64,000 nt of DNA from Variovorax ginsengisoli (GCF_030486595.1 NZ_JAUJZH010000020.1:62001-126000), one strand, 5' to 3'. Counted from the first letter of the stretch, positions 8,984-17,940 are shown. Notes: generated from the sequence alone by a model not told the origin. Translations and numbers: made by a program.

Positions 8984-9603
8984 GCCTGCTCCTTCACGAG
9001 GGTGTTGACCAGGGTCTCGAAACCCGGCGCCGCGATCTCGATGCGGTCGCCGGGGCGTGCCAGCGGGCGGCCGGCGTCGCAGCCGAGCATCAGCACCTCG
9101 CCATGCGCGAGCGTCATGAACTCGCCGACATCGGCCAGCAGCTGCTCGGCGCTGCGCACGGTCTGCGAGAAATCGATCGACTGCTTCAGCTCTCCGTTGA
9201 TGCGGACCTCGAGCCGGAACTGCGCCGGGTCGGCCACTTCCTGCGCATCGCGCATCGCCGCGCCGATGCCCAGGAAGCCGTCGACGCACTTGAACTTGAC
9301 CGGCGGGCGGAAGAAGCTCGCATGCGGGATCGACAGGTCGTTCATCAGCACGAAGCCTTCGACGTCGTTGTCGACGCCGATCACCATCGCGACCGTGGCG
9401 CCGATCTCGACCGCTTCGACCTGCGCCGGCACGGTGATCGCGCTGCCGTGCGGGCTCCAGGTGTTGGCGGTCTTGACGTAGAGCACGGGGGCCTTCGGTG
9501 GGGCCTTGTAGGGCGGCTGGTTCATCTGCGGCGCGAGTGCCTCGACTTCCGCGCGGAAGTTCAGCAGCACGCCGTAGACGGTGCCGGATGGTAGGTAGCT
9601 CAT
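8980..9603 (-). CDS. hpaG1: 5-oxopent-3-ene-1,2,5-tricarboxylate decarboxylase (HpaG N-terminal-type subunit)
   Basis: This is the partner FAH-fold subunit (207 residues), equivalent to the N-terminal half of HpaG. It probably decarboxylates the HpaF product. It starts at the ATG at 9603 (MSYLPSGTVYGVLLNF). The longer open frame would translate the intergenic repeat and is rejected. The segments SAEQLLADVGEFMTL and LMLGCDAGRPLARPGD are typical of this subunit. A 79-nt gap holding repeat copy C separates it from hpaR. Confidence 0.92.
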   Translation of the reverse strand: MSYLPSGTVYGVLLNFRAEVEALAPQMNQPPYKAPPKAPVLYVKTANTWSPHGSAITVPAQVEAVEIGATVAMVIGVDNDVEGFVLMNDLSIPHASFFRPPVKFKCVDGFLGIGAAMRDAQEVADPAQFRLEVRINGELKQSIDFSQTVRSAEQLLADVGEFMTLAHGEVLMLGCDAGRPLARPGDRIEIAAPGFETLVNTLVKEQA

Positions 9604-9610
9604 GGTTTCG

Positions 9611-9682
9611 CCGCCGGGCCGCCCCAAGGCGAAACGCGCCCCCTCGGGGGGCAGAGAGGACACGAAGTGCCGAACGTGGGGG
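9611..9682 (-). repeat. GC-rich intergenic repeat, copy C
   Basis: This non-coding element lies between hpaR and hpaG1. It contains GCCCCCTCGGGGGGC, a six-base-pair hairpin with a 3-nt loop, then ACACGAAGTG and a G run. The last two parts recur in copy A (771-855). Being inside the operon, it could lower read-through from hpaR into the catabolic genes or set differential mRNA stability. Confidence 0.6.
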
Positions 9683-10123
9683 TCATGGTTGTTCCAATGC
9701 AATCAATTCGTCTAGCAGTTGGTAGAGCTGGGCCAGCTTCTCCTTGCCCATCGCTTCTTCCATCCAGACGTAGTGCGCCTCGATGCTGGTCGAGAGCTGC
9801 GTCACCAGCTGGTGGCCGCGGGCCGTGGCCTCGACCACGGTGCGGCGCTGGTCTTCTGGGTCGCGGCTGCGCGCGATGAGGCCGTCGCGCTCCATGCGCG
9901 CCAGCACGCCGGTCAGGCTCGGCCCGAGGATGAAGGCCTCGCGCGCCACCCGGCCGGTCTCGACCGCGCCATGCTCGCCCAGCACCCGCAGCACGCGCCA
10001 CTGCTGGTCGGACAGCGCGTGCTCGCGCAGGCTCGGCCGCGTATGGCCCATGACCGCCTCGCGCGCCTGCAGCAGCAGGCGCGGCAGGTTGCGGTGGGAG
10101 AAGGCGGTGCTGCGCATGTCCAT
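9683..10123 (-). CDS. hpaR: MarR-family regulator of the homoprotocatechuate operon
   Basis: HpaR is a winged-helix repressor that, in enterobacteria, controls hpaGEDFHI and responds to pathway aromatics. This 146-residue protein has the MarR layout: a helical N-terminus, then LSDQQWRVLRVLGEHG, the recognition region LTGVLARMERDGLIARS, and the wing with DQRRTVVEAT. It is the first gene of the operon and lies just below an 18-bp palindrome, so autoregulation is expected. No Shine-Dalgarno precedes the ATG at 10123; a second ATG lies two codons in. Confidence 0.92.
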   Translation of the reverse strand: MDMRSTAFSHRNLPRLLLQAREAVMGHTRPSLREHALSDQQWRVLRVLGEHGAVETGRVAREAFILGPSLTGVLARMERDGLIARSRDPEDQRRTVVEATARGHQLVTQLSTSIEAHYVWMEEAMGKEKLAQLYQLLDELIALEQP

Positions 10124-10135
10124 GTTGGAGTGGAT

Positions 10136-10163
10136 TATTTAATATATTAAATAGTTGGGTCAA
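10136..10163 (-). promoter_or_regulatory. hpa operon promoter with HpaR palindrome
   Basis: Positions 10136-10153 form a perfect 18-bp palindrome, TATTTAATATATTAAATA, in otherwise GC-rich DNA and only 12 bp above the hpaR ATG. On the minus strand TTGACC (10163-10158) can serve as the -35, so the palindrome covers the spacer and -10 region. AT-rich perfect palindromes of this size are typical MarR operators. Binding here would block transcription of the whole hpa operon. That HpaR is the ligand is inference from position. Confidence 0.8.
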
Positions 10164-10212
10164 GCGCGCGGGACTAGGGGTAAACCCAGCCAGGCTGCGA
10201 TGCAAGGAAAAC

Positions 10213-10258
10213 GTTTCTCATTCTTGACAAATTATCGAATTTGCCAAGAATGGGAAAC
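10213..10258 (+). promoter_or_regulatory. 46-bp inverted repeat operator/promoter of the XRE-toxin pair
   Basis: The left arm GTTTCTCATTCTTG (10213-10226) mirrors CAAGAATGGGAAAC (10245-10258) with one mismatch, and the inner CAAATT/AATTTG continues the dyad. A possible promoter is inside it: TTGACA at 10224-10229 and AAGAAT at 10246-10251, spacer 16. The repeat ends 4 nt before the ATG at 10263. Such long dyads over the start are typical of toxin-antitoxin autoregulation by the HTH protein. Confidence 0.75.
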
Positions 10259-10262
10259 ACTT

Positions 10263-10739
10263 ATGCCTGCTCACGGTCCGGAACTCACCCCTCAATCCGC
10301 CGCTGACCTCGCCGCCATCGCCGCCACCGTACGCCACCGGCGCAAGGATCTGAAGGTCAGCGCGGTGGCCGCGGCCGAGGCCGCCGGGTTGTCGCGCGTG
10401 ACGCTGCACCGCATCGAGAAGGGCGAGTCCGCGGTCACCATCGGTGCCTACCTCCGGGTGCTGGCGGCGCTCGGCCTCCAACTGACGGCGGGGCTGCCGC
10501 AGCAGTCCGCCGAAGCGCATCGGTCGGGCTGGCTGCCCGCGCGCATCCGCATTGCCGACTACCCCTGGCTCAGGCAACTCGCGTGGCAGGTCCACGGTCC
10601 GCAGGAACTCACGCCGCGCGAAGCCCTGGGCATCTACGAACGCAACTGGCGCCACCTGGACCCGGCAGCGCTGTCCGATGACGAGAGAGATCTGGTCGAG
10701 TCCTTGCGATCGGCGCTCGGGAGTGATCCCATTGTTTGA
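10263..10739 (+). CDS. XRE-family HTH regulator, probable antitoxin
   Basis: This 158-residue protein has a helix-turn-helix of the XRE class at roughly residues 20-75. VAAAEAAGLSRVTLHRIEKGES is the central part and IGAYLRVLAALGLQL the closing helix. The C-terminal half (from about residue 85) is an uncharacterised alpha-helical segment ending in DERDLVESLRSALG. It overlaps the downstream nucleotidyltransferase gene, so the two are translationally coupled. The gene sits directly below a 46-bp inverted repeat, which suggests autorepression. The antitoxin role is inference from the partner, overlap and operator. No clear Shine-Dalgarno precedes the ATG. Confidence 0.8.
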   Translation: MPAHGPELTPQSAADLAAIAATVRHRRKDLKVSAVAAAEAAGLSRVTLHRIEKGESAVTIGAYLRVLAALGLQLTAGLPQQSAEAHRSGWLPARIRIADYPWLRQLAWQVHGPQELTPREALGIYERNWRHLDPAALSDDERDLVESLRSALGSDPIV

Positions 10740-11436
10740 TCGACCGCACCATCGCCGCATTGGACGAGTGCTCCAAACGCTCGACGGGTCGCTGCTGCGC
10801 CAACGGGGCTGCCTGTTCGGCGGTGGCACTGCGATCGCGCTGCGCTTCGGCGAGTACCGCGAATCGCTGGACATCGACTTCCTGGTGTCGGACCTGGCGG
10901 CGTACCGCGAGCTTCGACAAGCCATGACTGGCGTCGGCGGATGGAAGGCCATCACGCGGGCCGATGCGACTTCGGACGTACAGCCCGGCGAGTTGCGCGC
11001 CGATCAATTCGGCATCCGCACCCGTCTGCTGGTCGAGGGCCAGCCGATCAAGTTCGAGGTCGTGTTCGAGGCCCGAATCGCACTGGAGCTACCCGGCCGG
11101 GCCGACGAATTGTGTGGCGTGCCCACGCTTACGTCGCTGGACATGGGCACCACCAAGCTGCTCGCCAACTCCGACCGCTGGGCCGACGATGGCGTATTCA
11201 GCCGCGACCTGATCGACCTCGCGATGATGAAGCCCGCCTTGCCGCTGCTGCGCCGCGCGGTCGCGAAGGCCGAGGGCGCTTACGGCGATTCGATCCGCCG
11301 CGACCTGCAGCGCGCGATCGACCGCATGGGCGAACGCGCTGGATGGCTGGAGCGGTGCGTGCGGGTCATGGGTGTGAGCTATACGCCGGCGCAAGTGTGG
11401 CAGCGCGTACGGTCGTTGAGGCGGGTGCTGATTTAG
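10732..11436 (+). CDS. AbiEii/AbiGii-type nucleotidyltransferase, probable toxin
   Basis: The 234-residue product carries the nucleotidyltransferase signature of the AbiEii/DUF1814 family: FGGGTAIALRFG, then RESLDIDFLV with the two metal-binding aspartates. Further in are an IKFEVVFE strand that could hold the third acidic residue, and a SLDMGTTKLLANSDRWADDGVFSRDLIDL-like segment typical of the family. I chose the TTG at 10732 because GGGAG lies 8 nt upstream; a GTG at 10723 is the alternative. It overlaps the XRE gene by 8 nt. Known members block growth by nucleotidylating tRNA or other targets. Activity here is inferred. Confidence 0.82.
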   Translation: MFDRPHHRRIGRVLQTLDGSLLRQRGCLFGGGTAIALRFGEYRESLDIDFLVSDLAAYRELRQAMTGVGGWKAITRADATSDVQPGELRADQFGIRTRLLVEGQPIKFEVVFEARIALELPGRADELCGVPTLTSLDMGTTKLLANSDRWADDGVFSRDLIDLAMMKPALPLLRRAVAKAEGAYGDSIRRDLQRAIDRMGERAGWLERCVRVMGVSYTPAQVWQRVRSLRRVLI

Positions 11437-11565
11437 GCGGCGCACGCGCCAAAACCTGACACGCGTTGTCGGCGCCTTGGCGACCTCCAGCGCGGCCAGT
11501 GCTGACGCATCCTCGCCCGGCCGCATGAAACCATCGGTCTTCACCACACTACCCCGGAAGATCCA

Positions 11566-11814
11566 ATGAAGAAGATGCTGTTCGCACTCGCCGCCTCCCT
11601 CACCGTCCTGACCGGTGGCGCCCAGGTTGGCAAGGCTGCCTCGGAGGCCACCGATGCGGCCAAGCACAAGATCGACGAGAAGCGCGCGGACAGCGAGGCC
11701 GAGAAGAGCGGCCCGGTCGGCAAGACGGTCAACAACGTCAAGTCGGGCTATCACAAGAACCGTTCGAAGGCCTCGGCCGACAAGGCCAAGCAATCGCTGA
11801 AGAACGCGGGCTGA
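11566..11814 (+). CDS. small secreted lysine-rich protein, unknown function
   Basis: This is an 82-residue protein with a clear Sec signal (MKKMLFALAASLTVLTGGAQ). The mature chain is short, hydrophilic and rich in Ala, Lys, Glu and Asp, and is probably helical (EATDAAKHKIDEKRAD, then KASADKAKQSLKNAG). I do not recognise a family. Small periplasmic alanine/lysine-rich proteins of this kind are common in Comamonadaceae. It is preceded by GGAAGA. It stands alone between the toxin gene and a convergent methyltransferase gene. Confidence 0.65.
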   Translation: MKKMLFALAASLTVLTGGAQVGKAASEATDAAKHKIDEKRADSEAEKSGPVGKTVNNVKSGYHKNRSKASADKAKQSLKNAG

Positions 11815-11821
11815 CCGGCCT

Positions 11822-12634
<813 letters not shown>

Positions 12635-12818
12635 CGGCGGTCCCCTTTCGCATCGCCGAGGGCGTTGCTGGCCGATGCTAGGTTGCCGTGGACCGCGACG
12701 TCAACGTGGCCGGCACGGCAGTGCCCCCGGCCCTGCAGACTTCCGCCATCGGCGAGACAATGGCCGCGCCTTTGTCCGCCCGCGCGGGCCGCGGCCACCC
12801 ACCCGAACCCCTCCGCGC

Positions 12819-14057
12819 ATGCCATCCCCGTCCGCCGTTTCGCCTGCCTCGCCGTCGTCGTCCTCGTTCTCCCTGCGTCGCATCGCCGCCCCGGCCTTCG
12901 GGCCGTCGCTGCTGTTCGGCATCGGCGAGGGCGCCATCCTGCCGATCGTGCCGCTCACGGCGCGCGACCTGGGCGCCTCCGTCCCGATGGCGGCGCTGAT
13001 GGTCGCGCTGATCGGCATCGGCTCGCTGCTCAACAACATCCCGGCCTCGCTCATCACGATGCGCTGGGGCGAGCGCTGGGCCATCGTCGCGGCCGGCGTG
13101 TGGAGCGCGCTCGGCATGGCGCTGTGCGTCGGCACCTCGCACCTGGCCCTGTTCGGGGCCGGCTGCTTCATGGTCGGCATGTCGCAGGCGATCTACAACC
13201 TGGCGCGCCAGAGCTACATGACCGAGGCCGTGCCCATCGCCTACCGTGCGCGCGCGCTGTCGACCTTGGGTGGCGTGATGCGCATCGGCATGTTCATCGG
13301 CCCCTTCCTGGCGGCGGCCACGGTGCATGGCTTCGGCCTGCAGGCCGCCTATGTCGTCGGCATCGTCGGCGCCATGGGGGCGGCGATCGTCGGTGCGCGC
13401 ATTCCGGATCTCGAGGCGCCGCCGCTGCCGCCCGGGCATGCGCCGGCGGCCGCGCCGACCATCGCCTCGACCCTGCGCGATCACAAGCACGTCTTCCTGA
13501 CCCTGGGCATCGGCGTGGTGCTGATCAGCGCCGTGCGCGCATCGCGCCAGGCCGTGATCCCGCTGTGGGCCGACCACCTGGCGCTGGCGCCCTCGGTGGC
13601 CTCGCTGATCTACGGGCTGGCCGGCGGCATCGACATGCTGGTGTTCTACCCGGCCGGCAAGGTGATGGACCTGAAGGGCCGGGTCTGGGTCGCGGTGCCG
13701 TCGATGCTGATCATGGGGCTGGCGATGCTGCTGATGCCCCTGACCACCGGCACCTTGACGCTGCTGTGCGCGGCGCTGGCCATCGGCTTCGGCAACGGCA
13801 TCGGCTCGGGGATCATCATGACCGTCGGCGCCGACCACTCGCCGCGCCACGGGCGCGCGCACTTCCTGGGCGTGTGGCGGCTGATGTCCGACATCGGGTC
13901 ATCGTGCGGGCCGGCGCTGCTGTCCTTCCTGGCCGCCAGCCTGTCGCTGGCTTCGGGGATCGCGGTGGTCGGGCTGATGGCCCTGGCCGCGGCGGCGACG
14001 CTGGGCTACTGGATTCCGCGCCACGGAGACCGCGGCGGGCGGCGAAGGCAGGGCTGA
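12819..14057 (+). CDS. MFS transporter
   Basis: This 412-residue inner-membrane protein has about twelve hydrophobic segments, arranged as two six-helix halves around a loop near residues 200-220 (PDLEAPPLPPGH). The start region is FGPSLLFGIGEGAILPIVPLTARDLG, where the family's substrate path begins, and a motif-A-like DLKGRVWV lies in the second half. I chose the ATG at 12819 (MPSPSAVS); the frame is open further upstream but without signal-like sequence. It probably exports a drug or metabolite. Substrate unknown. Confidence 0.87.
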   Translation: MPSPSAVSPASPSSSSFSLRRIAAPAFGPSLLFGIGEGAILPIVPLTARDLGASVPMAALMVALIGIGSLLNNIPASLITMRWGERWAIVAAGVWSALGMALCVGTSHLALFGAGCFMVGMSQAIYNLARQSYMTEAVPIAYRARALSTLGGVMRIGMFIGPFLAAATVHGFGLQAAYVVGIVGAMGAAIVGARIPDLEAPPLPPGHAPAAAPTIASTLRDHKHVFLTLGIGVVLISAVRASRQAVIPLWADHLALAPSVASLIYGLAGGIDMLVFYPAGKVMDLKGRVWVAVPSMLIMGLAMLLMPLTTGTLTLLCAALAIGFGNGIGSGIIMTVGADHSPRHGRAHFLGVWRLMSDIGSSCGPALLSFLAASLSLASGIAVVGLMALAAAATLGYWIPRHGDRGGRRRQG

Positions 14058-14080
14058 CCCGCTGCCGGGCGGTTGCGGGT
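14057..14080. terminator. possible bidirectional terminator between convergent genes
   Basis: ACCCGC at 14057-14062 pairs with GCGGGT at 14075-14080, and the inner bases extend the stem. It exactly fills the space between the stops of the convergent MFS and MAPEG genes. There is no clear T run on either side, so Rho-independent function is uncertain. Confidence 0.4.
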
Positions 14081-14475
14081 CAAAGCAGGCCCAGGACCAT
14101 CATCGCCAGCCCCACGACGCTGACCACCCAGATCGCCGTGCGCAGATAGGTGATGCCGGCGCAGTAGACCGGCAGGTACAGCACCCGCGCCCAGAAGAAG
14201 ATCTGCGCGCCCGTCGCCACCTTCGGGCTGGTCGCGCCCGCCGCATGCGCCACCAGCGCGATCGCGGCGAACAGCACGAAGTTCTCGAGCGTGTTGCGGG
14301 CCGCGCGCTCGGCACGCCCAGCGATCGGCGTGGGCGCGGGCAGGTTCTCGCGGTTGCCCAGCGCGAGCAGGGTGCCCGAAGGCGTCCAGCCCTTGACCCG
14401 GATGAGGCTGGCCACGAGCAGGGCGAGCCAGGTCAGGATGGCCATGTAGATCACGAGCATCAGGGTCGGGGTCAT
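14080..14475 (-). CDS. MAPEG family membrane protein
   Basis: This 131-residue integral membrane protein has four hydrophobic segments and the MAPEG (eicosanoid and glutathione metabolism) pattern: a first helix, then GNRENLPAPTPIAGRAERAARNTLENFVLF, where the R..RN..EN residues are the glutathione-site signature. It ends in FWARVLYLPVYCAGITYLRT and a last helix. Bacterial members have mostly unknown substrates. It is a single gene, divergent from radA and convergent with the MFS gene. Confidence 0.85.
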   Translation of the reverse strand: MTPTLMLVIYMAILTWLALLVASLIRVKGWTPSGTLLALGNRENLPAPTPIAGRAERAARNTLENFVLFAAIALVAHAAGATSPKVATGAQIFFWARVLYLPVYCAGITYLRTAIWVVSVVGLAMMVLGLL

Positions 14476-14547
14476 GTCGGGCTCCTTGCAAGTCCGCCCG
14501 CATTGTCTGCCCGAAGCGGCCCGCGTGCATCCCTACACTCACCCCCC

Positions 14548-15939
14548 ATGGCCAAGGAAAAAACCCTCTTCGTCTGCAGCGAATGCGGCGGCACCAGCCC
14601 CAAGTGGCTCGGCAAATGCCCGAGCTGCGGCGCCTGGAACACATTGATCGAACAGGTCGGCCCCGCTCCGGGCGCGCCGGCCAACAACCGCTTCGGCACC
14701 CAGTTCTCCTCGCTGGCCGGCTCGGCCGAACTGGCGACGCTCTCGGAAATCGAGGCCACCGACATCGCCCGCACGCCCACCGGCATCGACGAACTCGACC
14801 GCGTGCTGGGCGGCGGCATCGTCGACGGCGGCGTGACCCTGATCGGCGGCGACCCCGGCATCGGCAAGTCGACCCTGCTGCTGCAGGCGGTCGATGCGCT
14901 GCAGCACGCCGGGCGCAACGCGCTCTACGTCACGGGCGAGGAGAGCGGCGCGCAGGTGGCGCTGCGCTCGCGCCGGCTCGGCCTCGACCATTCGCAGGTG
15001 CAGGTGCTGGCCGAGATCCAGCTGGAGAAGATCATCGCCACGCTGGACGTGCACCGCCCGGCGATCGCGGTGATCGACTCGATCCAGACCGTCTACTCCG
15101 ACCAGCTCACCTCGGCCCCGGGCTCGGTGGCGCAGGTGCGCGAATGCGCCGCGCACCTCACGCGCTTCGCCAAGGCCAGCGGCACCGCCATCGTGCTGGT
15201 GGGCCACGTCACCAAGGAAGGCGCGCTGGCCGGCCCGCGCGTGCTCGAGCACATGGTCGACACGGTGCTGTACTTCGAGGGCGACACGCATTCGAGCTTC
15301 CGGCTGGTGCGCGCCATCAAGAACCGCTTCGGCGCGGTCAACGAGATCGGCGTCTTCGCGATGACCGAGCGCGGCCTGAAGGGCGTGGCCAACCCGAGCG
15401 CGATCTTCCTGAGCCAGCACGCCGAGCCGGTGCCCGGCAGCGTTGTGCTGGTCACCTTGGAGGGCACGCGGCCGATGCTGGTCGAGATCCAGGCGCTGGT
15501 CGACAACGGCGGCCCGAGCCCGCGGCGGCTGTCGGTCGGCCTGGACCGCGACCGCCTGGCGATGCTGCTGGCGGTGCTGCACCGCCATGCGGGCGTGGCC
15601 TGCATGGACCAGGACGTGTTCGTCAACGCGGTCGGCGGGGTTCGCATCAGCGAGCCGGCGGCCGACCTCGCCGTGATGCTCGCGATCACGTCCAGCCTGC
15701 GCGGCAAGCCGCTGCCCAAGGGCTTCATCGCCTTCGGCGAAGTGGGCCTGGCCGGCGAGGTGCGGCCGGCGCCGCGCGGCCAGGAGCGCCTGCGTGAGGC
15801 GGCCAAGCTGGGTTTCAGCGTGGCGGTGGTGCCCAAGGCCAATGCGCCGCGCAAGGGCACGAAGGAGATCGAGGGCCTGACGATCCACGCGGTTGAGCGG
15901 ATCGAGGAGGCGTTGGATATCGTGCGGCAGATGCAGTAG
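14548..15939 (+). CDS. radA: DNA repair protein RadA
   Basis: RadA is a RecA-related DnaB-type helicase that promotes branch migration and recombination intermediate processing. The 463-residue protein has the N-terminal zinc finger (Cys10, Cys13, Cys24, Cys27) and a Walker A motif GGDPGIGKST near residues 99-108. The RadA-specific KNRFG motif is at residues 258-262, and a Lon-like C-terminal domain contains KGFIAFGEVGLAGEVRP. The ATG at 14548 gives the conserved MAKEKTLFVCSECG start. Length is normal. It is a stand-alone housekeeping gene. Confidence 0.97.
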   Translation: MAKEKTLFVCSECGGTSPKWLGKCPSCGAWNTLIEQVGPAPGAPANNRFGTQFSSLAGSAELATLSEIEATDIARTPTGIDELDRVLGGGIVDGGVTLIGGDPGIGKSTLLLQAVDALQHAGRNALYVTGEESGAQVALRSRRLGLDHSQVQVLAEIQLEKIIATLDVHRPAIAVIDSIQTVYSDQLTSAPGSVAQVRECAAHLTRFAKASGTAIVLVGHVTKEGALAGPRVLEHMVDTVLYFEGDTHSSFRLVRAIKNRFGAVNEIGVFAMTERGLKGVANPSAIFLSQHAEPVPGSVVLVTLEGTRPMLVEIQALVDNGGPSPRRLSVGLDRDRLAMLLAVLHRHAGVACMDQDVFVNAVGGVRISEPAADLAVMLAITSSLRGKPLPKGFIAFGEVGLAGEVRPAPRGQERLREAAKLGFSVAVVPKANAPRKGTKEIEGLTIHAVERIEEALDIVRQMQ

Positions 15940-15957
15940 GCGCCGCCCTGGCGGCCG

Positions 15958-16863
15958 TCAGCCGTCCGAATCCCAATACGGCGGATCCCCGAAGGCGGTC
16001 TTCAGCGCATCCGTCATGGCCCGCAGCTTGGCCGAGGGCGAGCGACCTTCCGGATGCGCCACGTACAGGAACTCTTCTTCGGAAGGCAGGCCGATGTCGA
16101 TGGCCACCAGCCTGCCGGCACGCAGCGACTCGCCGACGATGAAGGTGGGCAGCAGCGCGATGCCCAGGCCGGCCTCGCAGGCGTCGCGCATCATGTCGCC
16201 GTTGTTCACGCGCAGGGCGCGCGAGGCGCGCACCGACACCAGCTCGCCATCGCGGCGGAACTGCCAGTCGGCCACGCCGCGGTTCGTATAGAAGACGCCG
16301 CGATGGCGCTGCAGGTCCTCGGCGCTCGCGGGCCGGCCGTGCTGGGCCAGGTAGTCCGGCGAGGCGACCAGCGCGCGGCGGCTGCGGGCCAGCGTCCAGG
16401 CCACCAGGCGCGAATCGGCCAGGGGTCCGTTGCGGACCACGCCGTCGTAGCCATCCGATGCGGCATCGACTCTCCGGTCGTCGAGTTCGAGCGTGAGCTC
16501 GACGCCCGGATGGGCCGCGATGAAGGGATAGAGCGCCGGACCGAGATGCATGCGCCCGAAGGTGACCGGCGCGGAGATCCGCAGGGGCCCGACCAGCGTG
16601 CCGCGCCGCTGCGCCAGCTCGGCGGTGGCCTCCTCGATCTCGCGCATGATGGCCGAGGCCCGCGCCAGGAAAGTGGCGCCGTCTTCGGTGAGCGTGAGCT
16701 TGCGGGTCGAGCGATGCAGCAGCCGGACGCCGAGCTCTTTCTCAAGGTCGGCCAGGCGCTCGCTGACGACCGACTTGGAGAAGTTCAGCCGCCGCGATGC
16801 TTCGCTGATGGAGCCAGACTCCGCGACCGCCACGAAGGTGGCCATGCCATCCAGCTTCACCAT
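15958..16863 (-). CDS. LysR-family transcriptional regulator
   Basis: This is a 301-residue LysR regulator with the N-terminal winged helix (MATFVAVAESGSISEASRRLNFSKS, then ERLADLEKELGVRLLHRSTRKLTLTEDG). The effector domain is of the CrgA/DsdC-like group (VGPLRISAPVTFGR). I chose the ATG at 16863 (MVKLDGMATF); the longer frame adds 21 residues without support. It lies 81 nt downstream of the SDR gene on the same strand, so it may regulate that gene, although most LysR genes are divergent from their targets. Confidence 0.9.
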   Translation of the reverse strand: MVKLDGMATFVAVAESGSISEASRRLNFSKSVVSERLADLEKELGVRLLHRSTRKLTLTEDGATFLARASAIMREIEEATAELAQRRGTLVGPLRISAPVTFGRMHLGPALYPFIAAHPGVELTLELDDRRVDAASDGYDGVVRNGPLADSRLVAWTLARSRRALVASPDYLAQHGRPASAEDLQRHRGVFYTNRGVADWQFRRDGELVSVRASRALRVNNGDMMRDACEAGLGIALLPTFIVGESLRAGRLVAIDIGLPSEEEFLYVAHPEGRSPSAKLRAMTDALKTAFGDPPYWDSDG

Positions 16864-16944
16864 GCCCAGGGTCCTTGTTGTCACGCACGGCAAGCACTTT
16901 AGTCTTTCCTGCTCGCCGGGCGCCAAGGAGCCGCATTCGCTGCC

Positions 16945-17709
16945 TCAGGTGCGGGTGATGGAGGCACCGCCGTCGACCAGCGATGCGGTGCCGGTGACGA
17001 AGGAAGAGTCGTCCGAGGCCAGGTACAGCACCGAGCGCGCCAGCTCCCCGGGCCGCGCGACCCGCTTGAGCGCGTGCAGGTTGGTGATGAAGGACTGCGA
17101 TTCCTTGGTGTCGTTCATCGTGCGGTACATGTCGGTGTCGACCGCGCCCGGCAGGATCGCATTGACCCTCACGCCTTGCGGGCCGTACTCGGCGGCCAGC
17201 GCCTGGGTGAGGCCGATCAGGCCCGCCTTGCTCGCCGCATAGGCGGCCACGCCGGGGAAGGCGAAGCTGTGGCCGACAAAGGTCGAGGTGAAGATCACCG
17301 AGCCGCCGCCGTTCTCCAGCATCTGCGCGACCTGGTGCTTGGCGCCCAGGAAGGCACCGGTCAGGTTGATCGCCAGGGTGTCGGTCCAGCCGGCTTCGCT
17401 GACGCCGGTGCTGGGACCGCCTTCGCCCAGGGTGCCGGCGTTGTTGAAGGCGACGTCGAGGCGGCCGTAGGTCGAAACGGCCAGCGCGACCAGGGCGCGT
17501 GCGTAGTCTTCCGAGCGCACGTCGCCAGCGAGCGCGACGGCTTGTCCGCCGGCGGCCCGGATCTCGGCCACCAGCTGGTCGAGCTCGGCCGCGCGGCGTG
17601 CGCCGACGACCAGCCTGGCGCCTTCGGCCGCGAACAGCTTGGCGGTGGCATGGCCGATGCCGGCGCTGGCGCCGGTGATGAGGGCGACTTTTCCTTCGAG
17701 GCGGTTCAT
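16945..17709 (-). CDS. SDR-family oxidoreductase
   Basis: This 254-residue classical short-chain dehydrogenase has the NAD(P) motif TGASAGIG at residues 13-20, NNAG at about 89-92, the catalytic serine in IFTSTFVG, and YAASK with catalytic Tyr and Lys at about 156-160. The C-terminus SFVTGTASLVDGGASIT is typical. The start is preceded by AAGGATC. It probably oxidises or reduces a small alcohol or ketone; the substrate is unknown. A LysR gene follows on the same strand. Confidence 0.92.
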   Translation of the reverse strand: MNRLEGKVALITGASAGIGHATAKLFAAEGARLVVGARRAAELDQLVAEIRAAGGQAVALAGDVRSEDYARALVALAVSTYGRLDVAFNNAGTLGEGGPSTGVSEAGWTDTLAINLTGAFLGAKHQVAQMLENGGGSVIFTSTFVGHSFAFPGVAAYAASKAGLIGLTQALAAEYGPQGVRVNAILPGAVDTDMYRTMNDTKESQSFITNLHALKRVARPGELARSVLYLASDDSSFVTGTASLVDGGASITRT

Positions 17710-17940
17710 GGTGGATCCTTTGAATGGCGAGGTGGATTGAAGAGATGTACGAAGTGTGGGGTTGACGGGTCGTTTGGGGTAGCCGTCGAATGGCGATGCT
17801 GGCTTTCGGGAAAACCGAACGATGGTGTGTGTTCTGCGGGCGTTGGGCGGTTTTTTCTTTCGATCTGGTGTCGAATCGCCGCTGGCTCATTCGACGTACC
17901 CATCGAGGGTCATCCTCTTCACATCCAGGAGAACGCAACC

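Noticed and set aside
10155..10262. Longer start for the XRE gene at 10155
   Set aside because: It would translate through the 46-bp inverted repeat and adds 36 residues without HTH-family support. The ATG at 10263 is more consistent.
17751..17766. ACGAAGTGTGGGG as a fourth copy of the intergenic repeat
   Set aside because: Only about ten bases match copies A and C and no hairpin arms follow; chance is likely.
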